A DNA stretch of 64,000 bases from Oceanobacillus manasiensis (GCF_000724085.1 NZ_CCDL010000003.1:372001-436000), one strand, 5' to 3'. Shown: positions 9,297 through 18,259, numbered from the stretch's first letter. Notes: generated from the sequence alone by a model not told the origin. Numbers and translations are program-made.

Positions 9297-9303
9297 CAGC
9301 AGG

Positions 9304-9357
9304 AGATTGACATAAGGAAGGCGTAAAGCCTGTTTTTAAGTCAATCTTCTTTTTTTA
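9304..9357 (+). terminator. Terminator after the GbsR-family gene
   Basis: Inverted repeat GATTGAC/GTCAATC followed by TTCTTTTTTT separates the yhaON-gbsR unit from yhaM. Confidence 0.7.
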
Positions 9358-9386
9358 TTGAGTTCATAATAGGGGGAAGAAAGAAC

Positions 9387-10334
9387 ATGAATAAAGGAAT
9401 AGGATATGTCAATATAGGAGAAGCTGTCGATAGCTTCATGCTTATAAAGGAAGCAACGAAGGGACTAACCAGTGGCGGGAAACCTTTTCTAACACTAATT
9501 CTAAGGGATGCAACTGGAGAGATCGAAGCAAAGCTTTGGGATGCATCGAAGGAAGATGAAGCATTATTTATTCCAGAAAAAATAATTAAGGTTTCAGGAG
9601 AAATTAACCAGTTTAGAGGAAAAGCCCAGTTGAAAATCCTAGCGGTTAGGCCAGCACAACCTACAGATGGCGTTCACGTGTCAGACTTTGTGGAAAAGGC
9701 GCCTGTGGATAAAGATGTATTGATGGATAAGCTGACAGAGGCAATATTTGAGATGGAAAATCCTACTTTACAGCGAATTACTAGAGCTTTTATAAAGAAA
9801 TATCAGGATAATTTGCTTCTATATCCAGCTGCAACTAAAAATCACCACGAATATGTATCTGGACTTGCACATCATATTGTTAGTATGTTGGCGATAGCAA
9901 GGCAATTACATGAATTATACCCTGAAGTGAATAAAGATTTACTTTATGCTGGCATTATCTTACATGATTTAGGCAAGTTAAGAGAATTGTCAGGTATGGT
10001 GACAACCTCTTACACCTTAGAAGGAAAATTACTTGGTCATATTCCAATGATGGTAGAAGAAATTGGTCTGATGGCAAGAGAATTGCAAGTAGAAGGTGAG
10101 GAAGAGACCCTTATTTTACAACATTTAATTCTATCACATCATGGGAAAGCAGAATGGGGGAGTCCAAAGCCGCCTTTGGTAAGAGAAGCAGAGATTTTAC
10201 ATCTTATTGACCTTATGGATGCAAAAATGAATATGCTTAATCGCGCATTAGATAAAACGAAGCCGGGTGAATTCACTGATCGAATGTTTGCTATGGACAA
10301 TCGAGCATTCTATAAGCCACTGTTTGAAGAATAA
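9387..10334 (+). CDS. yhaM: 3'-5' exoribonuclease YhaM
   Basis: A 315-residue protein with an N-terminal OB-fold nucleic-acid-binding domain (about 10-90) and an HD domain. The metal motifs are [11 protein letters not shown] (about 152-162), LHDLGK near 193-198 and LSHHGK. In B. subtilis YhaM is a manganese-dependent 3'-5' exonuclease acting on RNA and single-stranded DNA. Length agrees (about 314). ATG is preceded by AGGGGGAAG. yhaL follows 71 bases later, with the shared terminator after it. Confidence 0.92.
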   Translation: MNKGIGYVNIGEAVDSFMLIKEATKGLTSGGKPFLTLILRDATGEIEAKLWDASKEDEALFIPEKIIKVSGEINQFRGKAQLKILAVRPAQPTDGVHVSDFVEKAPVDKDVLMDKLTEAIFEMENPTLQRITRAFIKKYQDNLLLYPAATKNHHEYVSGLAHHIVSMLAIARQLHELYPEVNKDLLYAGIILHDLGKLRELSGMVTTSYTLEGKLLGHIPMMVEEIGLMARELQVEGEEETLILQHLILSHHGKAEWGSPKPPLVREAEILHLIDLMDAKMNMLNRALDKTKPGEFTDRMFAMDNRAFYKPLFEE

Positions 10335-10405
10335 AGATATCGGTTATTATTTAAACTTCTTGTACATATACTTGTGATAGAGAATATGGACAAGGAGGCC
10401 GAATA

Positions 10406-10603
10406 ATGATATTAGGAGTACCTTGGTGGGTTTTTATGCTGGTTATTTTAATCTTTTTAAGTGGATATATGGCAATGCGTGCAATGCTCGCAGAGAAAAA
10501 GCTAGAACAGCAGTTTATTGAAAGAGAAGGTAAGGTATATATGGATCGCTTAGAAGCAGAAAGAGTTAGCAAACAGCATCAAAAAGAACAAATTTCGGAA
10601 TAA
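10406..10603 (+). CDS. yhaL: YhaL small membrane protein
   Basis: A 65-residue protein with one N-terminal membrane segment (PWWVFMLVILIFLSGYMAM) and a charged cytoplasmic helix. Size and position between yhaM and prsA match B. subtilis YhaL, annotated as sporulation-related without a defined role. An AAGGAGG site lies at 10392-10398. Confidence 0.82.
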   Translation: MILGVPWWVFMLVILIFLSGYMAMRAMLAEKKLEQQFIEREGKVYMDRLEAERVSKQHQKEQISE

Positions 10604-10612
10604 GCGTAAGAT

Positions 10613-10656
10613 AAAAAGAGGATGTTCATCATGAGATGAAACATCCTCTTTTTAAT
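10613..10656. terminator. Bidirectional terminator between yhaL and prsA
   Basis: AAAAAGAGGATGTT/AACATCCTCTTTTT forms a 14-base stem with A- and T-runs on both sides, serving two convergent genes. Confidence 0.88.
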
Positions 10657-10666
10657 TTGATAAATT

Positions 10667-11551
10667 TTAGCCTTGTGCTTCTTCTTCTGGTTCAGGCTGT
10701 TCAAACATATCTTCTAGACCATCAACTTTCACATCTTTAACTGACTCTTCGATTAATCCATTAATTTTTTCTTGTGCTGCAGTTGGATCCATTTTTTGAG
10801 TTACAAGCTCACGGCGAAGATCATCTTTCACATCTTCAAATTCACCCATGCTTTCTTCCTTTTCACGCTTATCATTTATTTTAATGATATGGAATCCATG
10901 TTGGGTAGCAACAGGATCACTAATATCTCCTGTTTCCATGCTATATGCTGCATCTTCAAATTCAGCAACCATTTGTCCAGCAGAGAAGTAACCAAGGTTT
11001 CCGCCATCTTCAGCAGTACCATCAGTTGAATATTCTGCTGCTAAATCAGCAAAGTCTTCGCCATTGTCTAGCTTCTCTTTCACTTCATTAGCTGTTTCTT
11101 CATCTTCAACTAGAATGTGTGATGCATCAATTTCTGTATTTTTACGATCATATAGTTCTTGTAGTTCTTCATCTTTTATTTCAATATCTTCAGAGACAAC
11201 AGCTTCTTGTAGTAAGCTTATTTCAATAACATCACGGAAAGCTTCTTCATTTCCAAATTGTTGAGCCACTGCGTTTTCATATTGGTCGCCTAATTGTTCT
11301 TTCATTTTTTCTACTTCTTCTTCTACTTGCTCTTCTGACACGTCATACTTGTCCTGGAGCACTTCAATTGTAACTAACTCACGAAGCACTTCCTCGCCAT
11401 ATTTGTCTTTCATTTTCTCGTAGAATTGATCTTTTGTGATATCTCCTGCAGCAGTTTCTACGACAACTTCTGATTCTGCTTCATCTGAATTACAAGCAGA
11501 AAGAGTCAATACTCCCGCTGTTAATGTGGCAGCGATTGCTAGTTTTTTCAA
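10667..11551 (-). CDS. prsA: PrsA foldase, peptidyl-prolyl isomerase lipoprotein
   Basis: A 294-residue lipoprotein with signal peptide and lipobox LSAC (Cys20). The parvulin domain spans about 138-230, with [18 protein letters not shown] and THGFHIIKI motifs, flanked by helical chaperone regions. The C-terminus is very acidic. PrsA acts outside the membrane, helping secreted proteins and penicillin-binding proteins fold, and is essential in B. subtilis. The ATG has an AGGAGTG site upstream on the minus strand. Overall acidity is consistent with salt adaptation. Confidence 0.94.
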   Translation of the reverse strand: MKKLAIAATLTAGVLTLSACNSDEAESEVVVETAAGDITKDQFYEKMKDKYGEEVLRELVTIEVLQDKYDVSEEQVEEEVEKMKEQLGDQYENAVAQQFGNEEAFRDVIEISLLQEAVVSEDIEIKDEELQELYDRKNTEIDASHILVEDEETANEVKEKLDNGEDFADLAAEYSTDGTAEDGGNLGYFSAGQMVAEFEDAAYSMETGDISDPVATQHGFHIIKINDKREKEESMGEFEDVKDDLRRELVTQKMDPTAAQEKINGLIEESVKDVKVDGLEDMFEQPEPEEEAQG

Positions 11552-11645
11552 TTATGAACACTCCTAATCATTCTCGCATTTTGTTTTTACTATTGTTTAA
11601 TATAACATATTTTATGTAAAAAAAATATATAGTTCTACCATTAGG

Positions 11646-11831
11646 TTAAACCATGACATTTAGCACACGAAGATAGGAACAAACGAGCAGTATAAGAATC
11701 ATTATATTAATAGTACGAAATACCTTCCGTTGTTTTAATGATTCCATTTCCATTTTTGTGCAAAACCTATCTGTTAGGGAATTAAATATAAATAAAACGA
11801 GAGCTGCAAACAGCAAATACATAATGAGCAT
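11646..11831 (-). CDS. Small two-segment membrane protein, unknown
   Basis: A 61-residue protein with hydrophobic segments at about 3-17 and 42-58, joined by a basic loop. It has a near-perfect AAGGAGG site seven bases before ATG 11831, so it is probably translated. B. subtilis has a small yhaK gene around this position, but I cannot confirm orthology. Confidence 0.6.
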   Translation of the reverse strand: MLIMYLLFAALVLFIFNSLTDRFCTKMEMESLKQRKVFRTINIMILILLVCSYLRVLNVMV

Positions 11832-12037
11832 AAAAGACCTCCTTGTTCCCAGTTAACACTGTAAAAATATATCATATCTATAAATTATCCTATTCCTAAC
11901 TTTAACAAAAGATTATCAATCTGAACAGACTTATCCTGAAAAGCAGCATAAGAAAATGACTGTCTTTGAAAAATTCTATTTACGAGCTCTTCTAATAAAT
12001 CTTAAGTAGAAACCAGTCTTTTTCTAGTTAAGAGAAC

Positions 12038-12070
12038 GAAAAAAAGACCTGGAAACCGTAACCAGGTCTT
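12038..12070 (-). terminator. Terminator of the DUF3267 gene
   Basis: On the minus strand, AAGACCTGG/CCAGGTCTT then TTTTTTTCG; the stem begins at the stop codon of the gene. Confidence 0.8.
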
Positions 12071-12620
12071 ATGGTAGCTTTGTTTCTTTTATTAAGATAT
12101 CGAAGCCGTCATGTCGACTATCAATAAAACATTGTTTAGGAGCTTTTTGAATATGAATTACATAAAGAAAATCAAGATATGACATGCCTATATGCACGGA
12201 TGTGAACATTAGAATATAGACAGAATAATCGGTGAACAAATAACTCGCAATCACTCCTGGGATGCTTATTAAAATAGTTGGTGCAATAGCAACAATTAAT
12301 GAGACTTTTTTGGTGAGATGAAATTTTGTATAATAATTAAATATGGGAAATCGTTTATTTTTCATTTTAAACATTATTTTTAGTCGCTTATTTAGTATAA
12401 TTAATGGTAGGATGTGCATTAGCGAATGCAATGCAGGTAATAAAAGTAATGCCAGTATAAAAGGCAGAAAACCTGCTTCATCGACTTTGTTGGTGCCCTG
12501 AGCAATTGTGATTGGCACGTATAGAAATATGAAGGATAACAAGCCGATCAAAAATGATAAAAGGTATAAACGATTGTTCCCAAATTCTTTTGTATGGTTA
12601 ATGGATTTCCAGCAATTCAT
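12069..12620 (-). CDS. DUF3267 membrane protein (YhaJ-like) with altered HExxH
   Basis: A 183-residue protein with about five hydrophobic segments. Layout and synteny (between prsA and yhaI) fit the DUF3267 family, considered zincin-like because members usually carry HExxH in a membrane helix. Here that position reads HSLMH (about 65-69), so the catalytic Glu is Ser and peptidase activity is doubtful. Start ATG 12620 follows GGAGGGATC on the minus strand. Confidence 0.7.
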   Translation of the reverse strand: MNCWKSINHTKEFGNNRLYLLSFLIGLLSFIFLYVPITIAQGTNKVDEAGFLPFILALLLLPALHSLMHILPLIILNKRLKIMFKMKNKRFPIFNYYTKFHLTKKVSLIVAIAPTILISIPGVIASYLFTDYSVYILMFTSVHIGMSYLDFLYVIHIQKAPKQCFIDSRHDGFDILIKETKLP

Positions 12621-12859
12621 TTTTGATCCCTCCGGTTAATTCTTGTTGCATAGAAGTTTATGATATATAAGAGTGCTGTGAATAACTAATTAACTGAATT
12701 AGCTACGACCAGCTAAGGTGCTTCCGCTTTTGATCTTGAGACTTTTAATCCTTCAAGAATAATAGTACGATTACAGAGAAAAATCAATAGTTTTTTGTGC
12801 TTTTTTATAAAAGATTTACAGCAGTGTTATAACGGCTTTGTAAAAGGGGGTTCAAGAGG

Positions 12860-13222
12860 TTGGGAAGAACGGAAAACAACGACAATGCTGCCTTTCATCT
12901 GCAACTGCTTTCAAAAGTTATGGATTTGAATCAATTCCCCATGATAAAGATGGTGCTAGAGAGAGATGTAACAGGCTTAGAATTTAAGGAATTACTTCAA
13001 TTACTGAGCAGGTTAAATGACAAATATGTAATGCAACAAGAAGAAGGTCTTCTTGACTACAGTTCACTCCTTATAGAATTTGCCGGTATGTTAAGTGAAA
13101 AGCTTGATCCAAATGCGACAATTTATGCATTAAAAAAAGAAGGGTATTATCCTTCTCTAATGAAAACATTTATCAAAATTATTGAAGAAGACGAACGTAA
13201 ATATAAACGAAGGAGATTGTAA
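12860..13222 (+). CDS. yhaI: YhaI, DUF1878 family protein
   Basis: A 120-residue, mainly helical soluble protein. Length, composition and position match B. subtilis YhaI (DUF1878), of unknown function. The TTG start at 12860 lies 10 bases after a GGGGG site at 12845-12849; no ATG competes. In B. subtilis the next gene is scoC (hpr); here it is a GbsR-family repressor and the opuA operon. Confidence 0.78.
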   Translation: MGRTENNDNAAFHLQLLSKVMDLNQFPMIKMVLERDVTGLEFKELLQLLSRLNDKYVMQQEEGLLDYSSLLIEFAGMLSEKLDPNATIYALKKEGYYPSLMKTFIKIIEEDERKYKRRRL

Positions 13223-13243
13223 ATTTCCTTCGTTTATTTTTTT
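13205..13243 (+). terminator. Terminator overlapping the end of yhaI
   Basis: AAACGAAGGA/TCCTTCGTTT followed by ATTTTTTT; the yhaI stop codon is in the loop. Confidence 0.82.
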
Positions 13244-13247
13244 GTCT

Positions 13248-13733
13248 TTAATCCTGTTTCATTTGCCTGAACAAATGTTCAACCTTTGTATGAAAGGTAA
13301 TGATGTCCTGTAACTTACTACTGAGTTTCTCGAGTTCTGGTGTGTTATTTTGGCTTAAATTTTGTTTGACAGATTTATTGGTTTCCTCTAAAGAATCCTT
13401 TTGATGAATTGTAGCGTCAATCCATTTATTTATATAGAAATTCATAAACGTTTTGAATAATTGGGTGTTGGCCTGATACAAATCTTTACGGACTCCCTTT
13501 TTCCACACTCTTGTTACAAGATTTAAGTCTGAAAGCGTTCTCACACCTGTGCTCATAGAAGTCTTGCTTTTTCCAAGTACTTCACTCATCTCATCTAGAG
13601 TAAAAGGTTTTTCATATAGATATAGATAGGCAAAAAGCCTAGCCTCTAATGGCGTAAGGTCAAACATCTCGAGTGTTTTAGAAAATTCAATCATAATTTC
13701 GTTAGTTACATTTTCATTTTGAGGTAATTTCAT
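13248..13733 (-). CDS. opuAR: OpuAR/GbsR-family repressor divergent from opuA
   Basis: A 161-residue winged-helix protein with recognition segment GKSKTSMSTGVRTLSDLNLV and wing KKGVRKDLYQ, as in GbsR and OpcR. GbsR-family repressors linked to opuA operons (OpuAR) are described in some Bacillus species; here the gene is divergent from opuAA, and the space between holds a perfect 20-base palindrome. The likely role is repression of glycine betaine uptake until the cell meets osmotic stress or ligand. ATG 13733 follows AGGAGG. The symbol is by analogy. Confidence 0.82.
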   Translation of the reverse strand: MKLPQNENVTNEIMIEFSKTLEMFDLTPLEARLFAYLYLYEKPFTLDEMSEVLGKSKTSMSTGVRTLSDLNLVTRVWKKGVRKDLYQANTQLFKTFMNFYINKWIDATIHQKDSLEETNKSVKQNLSQNNTPELEKLSSKLQDIITFHTKVEHLFRQMKQD

Positions 13734-13854
13734 AAAATCCTCCTAAGTCATGATATATAAAGGGTACACTAAATAAACAATATTTAAAAACAGTACATTT
13801 GCTAGGAATTTTAAGTAAATTGGAGATATTTAAAGATACTATGCTTTTATAGTT

Positions 13855-13887
13855 CGTACAGTTTAAACTGTACGTAAAAAACGTACA
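13855..13887. promoter_or_regulatory. Tandem palindromes, predicted OpuAR operator
   Basis: CGTACAGTTTAAACTGTACG (13855-13874) is a perfect 20-base palindrome. It overlaps a second perfect repeat TGTACGT-aaaaa-ACGTACA (13869-13887), giving three GTAC centres. A related half site CAGTAC lies at 13791-13796, nearer the repressor gene. The sites stand just upstream of the opuA promoter. Confidence 0.65.
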
Positions 13888-13907
13888 AAACTAATGGATT
13901 TTAAAGT

Positions 13908-13941
13908 TTGTGTTGAAATAAAAAAACAGATATAGTATTAC
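13908..13941 (+). promoter_or_regulatory. Candidate sigma-A promoter of opuA
   Basis: Two overlapping reads are possible: TTGTGT (13908-13913), 17 bases, TATAGT (13931-13936); or TTGAAA (13913-13918), 17 bases, TATTAC (13936-13941). Both are imperfect, as is usual for osmotically controlled promoters. Confidence 0.5.
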
Positions 13942-13954
13942 AAGTAAAGCAAAT

Positions 13955-14046
13955 CGGTACGGCTTGATGGAAATCAGCTGATGGAGGTTCTAGAGGATTT
14001 CTATCACCCGTACTCGGACAAATACTAGTCACAAAGTAGTGGTCCA
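13955..14046 (+). ncRNA. Structured leader of opuA: two hairpins in the 5' UTR
   Basis: Hairpin 1 pairs GTACGG (13957-13962) with CCGTAC (14008-14013), and inside it TGATGGAAATC (13965-13975) with GATTTCTATCA (13996-14006), leaving a 20-base loop rich in G and A. Hairpin 2 pairs GGAC/GTCC and ACTA/TAGT (14016-14045). No T-run follows, so it is not a plain terminator. The RNA would begin near the predicted transcript start and end 27 bases before opuAA. I recognise no known riboswitch class. Confidence 0.45.
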
Positions 14047-14072
14047 ATAATAATAGTTAGATTAAAGGTGAG

Positions 14073-15281
14073 GTGAATAATTTGCCAGTAATTGAAGCGA
14101 AACAGCTATCAAAAGTATTTGGAAAGAATCCAAAACAAGCATTAAAGATGTTAGATAAAGGTTCTTCCAAAGAGCAAATACTAAAAGAAACCGGAAATAC
14201 AGTAGGTGTTAACCGTGCTTCCTTTTCTGTAGAAGCTGGTGAGATATTCGTCATTATGGGTTTATCTGGTAGTGGTAAATCTACCTTGGTTCGATTAGTT
14301 AATCGTTTAATTGAACCAACAGAAGGCAGCCTTTATATTGATGGTGAAGATCTTGCTGGGATGGATAAGAAATCCTTGCGCAGGGTACGTCGTGAAAAAC
14401 TAAGTATGGTTTTTCAAAAGTTCGGTTTATTTCCATTCCGTACCATACTGGAAAATGCCGAATATGGTTTGGAGATACAAGATGTTCCAAAAGAGGAAAG
14501 ACAGAAAAAAGCGAAAGAGGCATTGGAAATGGTTGGCCTTGGCGGCTATTTACATCAAAAGCCAAGTCAATTATCTGGTGGTATGCAGCAGCGTGTTGGT
14601 TTAGCCCGTGCTTTAGCTAACGATCCGGAAGTTCTACTTATGGATGAAGCATTCTCTGCGCTGGATCCACTTATTCGTAAGGAGATGCAGGATGAGTTGC
14701 TTGATCTGCAAACGACAATGAAAAAAACAATTCTATTTATTACACATGATCTGGATGAAGCTCTCCGACTAGGCGATCGTATTGCCTTAATGAAAGATGG
14801 CTCTATCGTACAAATTGGTACGCCAGAAGAAATCTTGGTTAACCCTGCCAATGACTATGTTGAAAAATTTGTTGAGGATGTTGACCGTTCAAAAGTATTG
14901 ACGGCACAGAACATTATGAAACGGCCAGAAACAGTGAACATGGAAAAGCATGGACCAAGGGTTGCATTGGAGCGTATGCGTGAAGAAGGGTTATCAAGCA
15001 TGTTCGTAACAGACAGCAAACGTAACTTAAAGGGTTATATTACTGCTGATGATGCTTCAGAAGCTCGAAAAAAAGAAGTAGGTAACCTACAAGACATCTT
15101 GAAAAACGATATTCCAAAAGTAGATAAAGAGACACCTTTAAATGAAATCTTTGATATTATCTATGATTCTCCTATTCCTGTTGCAGTAGTAGAGGAAGAT
15201 AAATTGGTAGGAATTATCGTACGCGGTGCAGTTATTGCTGCTCTTGCCGGAGAAGGCGAGGTGAACATAGGAAATGCTTAA
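14073..15281 (+). CDS. opuAA: Glycine betaine ABC transporter ATPase OpuAA
   Basis: A 402-residue ATPase close to B. subtilis OpuAA. The family N-terminal segment precedes Walker [10 protein letters not shown] (63-71); signature LSGGMQQR is at 167-174 and Walker B LLMDEAF at 188-194. Two CBS domains fill about 285-400; in OpuA transporters these sense ionic strength or bind cyclic di-AMP, gating uptake. Start GTG 14073 has AAAGG at 14065-14069; TTG 14082 is an alternative. It overlaps opuAB by eight bases. Confidence 0.95.
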   Translation: MNNLPVIEAKQLSKVFGKNPKQALKMLDKGSSKEQILKETGNTVGVNRASFSVEAGEIFVIMGLSGSGKSTLVRLVNRLIEPTEGSLYIDGEDLAGMDKKSLRRVRREKLSMVFQKFGLFPFRTILENAEYGLEIQDVPKEERQKKAKEALEMVGLGGYLHQKPSQLSGGMQQRVGLARALANDPEVLLMDEAFSALDPLIRKEMQDELLDLQTTMKKTILFITHDLDEALRLGDRIALMKDGSIVQIGTPEEILVNPANDYVEKFVEDVDRSKVLTAQNIMKRPETVNMEKHGPRVALERMREEGLSSMFVTDSKRNLKGYITADDASEARKKEVGNLQDILKNDIPKVDKETPLNEIFDIIYDSPIPVAVVEEDKLVGIIVRGAVIAALAGEGEVNIGNA

Positions 15282-16125
15282 TAATATGCTTGACTTTATT
15301 CCAAAGATTCCGGTAGCTGAGGGTACTAAATGGTTTACTGAGAAAATTACAGATTATTTTTCATTCTTATTTGAGCCAATTAAAGAACATTTTGGAAACT
15401 TCATGGATTTTGTTTCTGAATCACTTACCGCAGTTCCGCCAGTTATTATTATTCTTTTAGTTGCAGTGCTTGCATTCTTTATTTCAGGCAAGAGGCTTGG
15501 TTTGACGGTATTCTCAATTGTTGGTCTATGGTTCATTTATAACCAGGGACTATGGGAACACTTGATGAGTACTTTTACACTAGTACTGATCTCAAGTTTA
15601 CTTTCCATCATAATAGGGGTGCCAATTGGGATACTTATGTCCAAAAGTAAAACAGCAGAGGCCATTATTACACCAATTTTGGACTTTATGCAGACAATGC
15701 CTGCATTTGTATACTTAATACCTGCCGTTGCCTTCTTCGGTATTGGAATGGTCCCAGGAATTTTTGCCTCTTTAATTTTCGCTACACCACCTACAGTAAG
15801 GTTTACCAACCTTGGTATTCGCCAGGTGTCTAGTGAATTAGTGGAAGCTTCTGAGGCGTTTGGTAGTACGGGTTCTCAAAAATTATTTAAGGTAGAACTC
15901 CCTATGGCAAAAGCTACGATTATGGCTGGGATAAACCAGACAGTCATGCTAGCGCTATCTATGGTTGTAATTGCATCCATGATCGGTGCTCCAGGTTTAG
16001 GAAGAGAAGTGCTTTCCGCCCTACAACGTTCAAATGTTGGTAACGGTTTTGTAGCTGGTGTAGGAATAGTAATTCTTGCGATCATAATAGATCGTGTTAC
16101 CCAAAATTTAAACAAACAGAAATAA
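15274..16125 (+). CDS. opuAB: Glycine betaine ABC transporter permease OpuAB
   Basis: A 283-residue permease with an N-terminal amphipathic stretch and about seven membrane segments. The coupling motif [20 protein letters not shown] faces the ATPase, and the core is a binding-protein-dependent transport domain. It forms the betaine channel with OpuAA, fed by lipoprotein OpuAC. Unlike the lactococcal OpuA, the binding protein is not fused to it. Start ATG 15274 lies inside the end of opuAA after GCGAGGTG; ATG 15286 is possible. Confidence 0.94.
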   Translation: MLNNMLDFIPKIPVAEGTKWFTEKITDYFSFLFEPIKEHFGNFMDFVSESLTAVPPVIIILLVAVLAFFISGKRLGLTVFSIVGLWFIYNQGLWEHLMSTFTLVLISSLLSIIIGVPIGILMSKSKTAEAIITPILDFMQTMPAFVYLIPAVAFFGIGMVPGIFASLIFATPPTVRFTNLGIRQVSSELVEASEAFGSTGSQKLFKVELPMAKATIMAGINQTVMLALSMVVIASMIGAPGLGREVLSALQRSNVGNGFVAGVGIVILAIIIDRVTQNLNKQK

Positions 16126-16206
16126 ACAATTAAATTTGTTGGCATCTTTTCAATATGAAAAGTTTCCATATATATTACTTAAATAGAAAAGGGGAGATTT
16201 AGAGTT

Positions 16207-17112
16207 ATGGTTAAATTTAACTGGAAACGTCTAGGCCTTGTAACAGGTCTTTCACTATCATTGGTTGCTGCAGGTTGCGGTTCTGATGACGATTCATCAA
16301 ATGGTGGTTCTGAAGATGGTTCTGAGGCAGTAGGCGAGGGTAAAGAAATTGAACTAGCATACGTAGAATGGGATTCTGAAGTTGCTTCCACAAATGTTAT
16401 TGGGAAGGTATTGGAAGACCAAGGTTATGATGTGAAATTAACACCGCTTGATAATGCCGTAATGTGGGAAGCTGTTGCTAACGGCGAAGCTGACGGTATG
16501 GTAGCTGCATGGTTACCGGCAACACATGCAGGGCAGTATGAAGAATATGGTGACCAGGTTGTGGAGCTTGGTACAAACCTTGAAGGAGCAAAAATTGGCC
16601 TTGTTGTTCCAGAATATATGGATGTGAATTCTATTGCGGATCTTGATCAAGAAGCTGGACAGACGATTACAGGTATTGAACCAGGTGCAGGTGTTGTAGG
16701 AGCAGCTGAGCAAGCTGTTGAGGATTATGGCAACCTAGAGGGCTGGGAGGTACAAACGTCTTCTAGTGGTGCCATGGCTACCGAACTTGGGAATGCTATT
16801 GATAAGGAAGATGATATTATTGTAACTGGATGGACTCCTCACTGGAAATTCCAAGAGTATGATTTAAAGTATCTTGAAGATCCAGAAGGTTCATTTGGTG
16901 AAGCAGAGACTATTGACACAATGGTTCGTGAAGGTTTAGAAGAAGAGCTTCCAAATGCCTATAAGATTCTTGACCAATTCAACTGGACAACAGATGATAT
17001 GGAGTCTGTAATGCTTGATATTTACAACGGTGCTTCCCCAGAAGAAGCAGCAGCTACATGGGTAGAAGATAACCAGGATAAAGTAGACGAATGGTTGAAT
17101 GGTGTAGAATAA
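16207..17112 (+). CDS. opuAC: Glycine betaine-binding lipoprotein OpuAC, usual lobe order
   Basis: A 301-residue lipoprotein with signal peptide and lipobox VAAGC (Cys24), then an acidic, Ser/Gly-rich linker. Lobe 1 (about 48-150) has VEWDSEVAS and AWLPATH (101-107); lobe 2 (about 151-299) has GIEPGAG and GWTPHW (208-213). Conserved Trp residues in these motifs form the aromatic cage for the betaine trimethylammonium group in the family. It follows opuAB by 81 bases with a GGGGAGA site, and a strong terminator ends the operon. Confidence 0.94.
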   Translation: MVKFNWKRLGLVTGLSLSLVAAGCGSDDDSSNGGSEDGSEAVGEGKEIELAYVEWDSEVASTNVIGKVLEDQGYDVKLTPLDNAVMWEAVANGEADGMVAAWLPATHAGQYEEYGDQVVELGTNLEGAKIGLVVPEYMDVNSIADLDQEAGQTITGIEPGAGVVGAAEQAVEDYGNLEGWEVQTSSSGAMATELGNAIDKEDDIIVTGWTPHWKFQEYDLKYLEDPEGSFGEAETIDTMVREGLEEELPNAYKILDQFNWTTDDMESVMLDIYNGASPEEAAATWVEDNQDKVDEWLNGVE

Positions 17113-17133
17113 CACTAGCAATAAGGAAACAAA

Positions 17134-17165
17134 AAGGCTGGTACCTCATGTGCCAGCCTTTTTAT
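17134..17165 (+). terminator. Terminator of opuAA-AB-AC
   Basis: AAGGCTGGTAC/GTGCCAGCCTT followed by TTTATTTT, between opuAC and the second binding protein. Confidence 0.82.
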
Positions 17166-17234
17166 TTTCAACAACAATAATAATAATAATAATAGTATTA
17201 AACAATACAACAATGAAGGGATAAGCTTAATTTT

Positions 17235-18167
17235 ATGTTGGAAAACTGGAAGAACCAAATTATTTGGATAACTGGTATGTTACTCGTTTTGTTTCTAGCG
17301 GCATGTGGTTCAGGAAGCGATAGTGAGGAAAATGCGGAAGAGAGTTCTGATAGCTCTATGAACATTGGTGAAGAAGTAGACTATACAATTACAGGTATTG
17401 AACCGGGAGCTGGAATTACAGTAACTACAGAAAAGGCTATCGAAGAATATGAAAATCTTAATGGTTGGGAGGTTGAACAATCCTCAACTGCAGCAATGGT
17501 TACGGAATTGGAAAAAGCGATGAACAATGAAGAACCAATTGTTGTAACTGGATGGAATCCGCATTGGATGTTCACAAAGTTTGATAACCTTAAATATCTT
17601 GAAGATCCACAAGGGGTTTATGGAGAAGTAGAACAAATCAAATCCCTTGCTCGAACAGGATTAGAAGAGGAAAAACCGAACGCTTATAAACTTATTGACC
17701 AATTTAATTGGTCAGTAGAAGATATGGAAGGTATCATGTACGAATCCTCGGACACTGGTGAAGACATCGCGGCGGTTGCTAAGCAATGGGTTGAGGACAA
17801 TCCGGATAAGGTGGCAGAGTGGACAGATGGCGTTGAAGATGTGGATGGAGTAGCAGTAGAGCTTGTTTCGACTCCATGGGATTCCGAACGCGCATCAGCA
17901 AATGTTGTGGCAGAAGCACTAGAACAAAAAGGTTTTAACGTTACCATTACTCCTGTAGATGTCGCCGTAATGTTTGAGGCAATTGCTAATGGAGATGGGG
18001 ACGCTACATTGGCTGCATGGATGCCACAAACTCATGCAGACTTTTATGAATCATTTGTGGATGATTTTGTAGATTTAGGTGAGAACTTAGATGGAGCTAA
18101 AATTGGTCTTGCCGTTCCAGAATACATGGAAGATATTAACTCTATTGAAGATCTAGAAGCTAAATAG
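17235..18167 (+). CDS. Second OpuAC-type binding lipoprotein, circularly permuted
   Basis: A 310-residue lipoprotein (lipobox LAAC, Cys24) homologous to the preceding OpuAC, but with lobes in reverse order. Residues 51-199 (GIEPGAG, GWNPHW 106-111, FNWS) align with the C-terminal half of OpuAC; residues 207-310 (STPWDSERAS, AWMPQTH 261-267, VPEYMEDINS) align with its N-terminal half and end where that half ends. All cage tryptophan motifs remain, so it should bind betaine-like ligands. A comparable domain dislocation is known between B. subtilis and lactococcal OpuA binding domains. The ribosome-binding site (AAGGGA) is weak and distant; ATG 17277 may be used. It has its own terminator. Confidence 0.88.
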   Translation: MLENWKNQIIWITGMLLVLFLAACGSGSDSEENAEESSDSSMNIGEEVDYTITGIEPGAGITVTTEKAIEEYENLNGWEVEQSSTAAMVTELEKAMNNEEPIVVTGWNPHWMFTKFDNLKYLEDPQGVYGEVEQIKSLARTGLEEEKPNAYKLIDQFNWSVEDMEGIMYESSDTGEDIAAVAKQWVEDNPDKVAEWTDGVEDVDGVAVELVSTPWDSERASANVVAEALEQKGFNVTITPVDVAVMFEAIANGDGDATLAAWMPQTHADFYESFVDDFVDLGENLDGAKIGLAVPEYMEDINSIEDLEAK

Positions 18168-18216
18168 TCTCACACATTAGTGGCTAGAACATATCTTTCT
18201 TACTTCAATAAGAACA

Positions 18217-18259
18217 AAAAACACGCTTGGTTTATAAATATTCACCAAGCGTGTTTCTT
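18217..18259 (+). terminator. Terminator of the permuted binding-protein gene
   Basis: ACACGCTTGGT/ACCAAGCGTGT stem flanked by an A-run and TTTCTTTG. Confidence 0.82.

Noticed and set aside
17168-17190. AAT trinucleotide run as a phase-variation tract for the second binding protein
   Set aside because: The run lies 45 or more bases before the start and outside the coding region, downstream of a terminator; too short to support a claim.
17235-18167. Truncated or frameshifted opuAC copy
   Set aside because: The reading frame is intact, with its own lipobox, and both halves of OpuAC are complete; only their order differs, so it is a permutation rather than decay.
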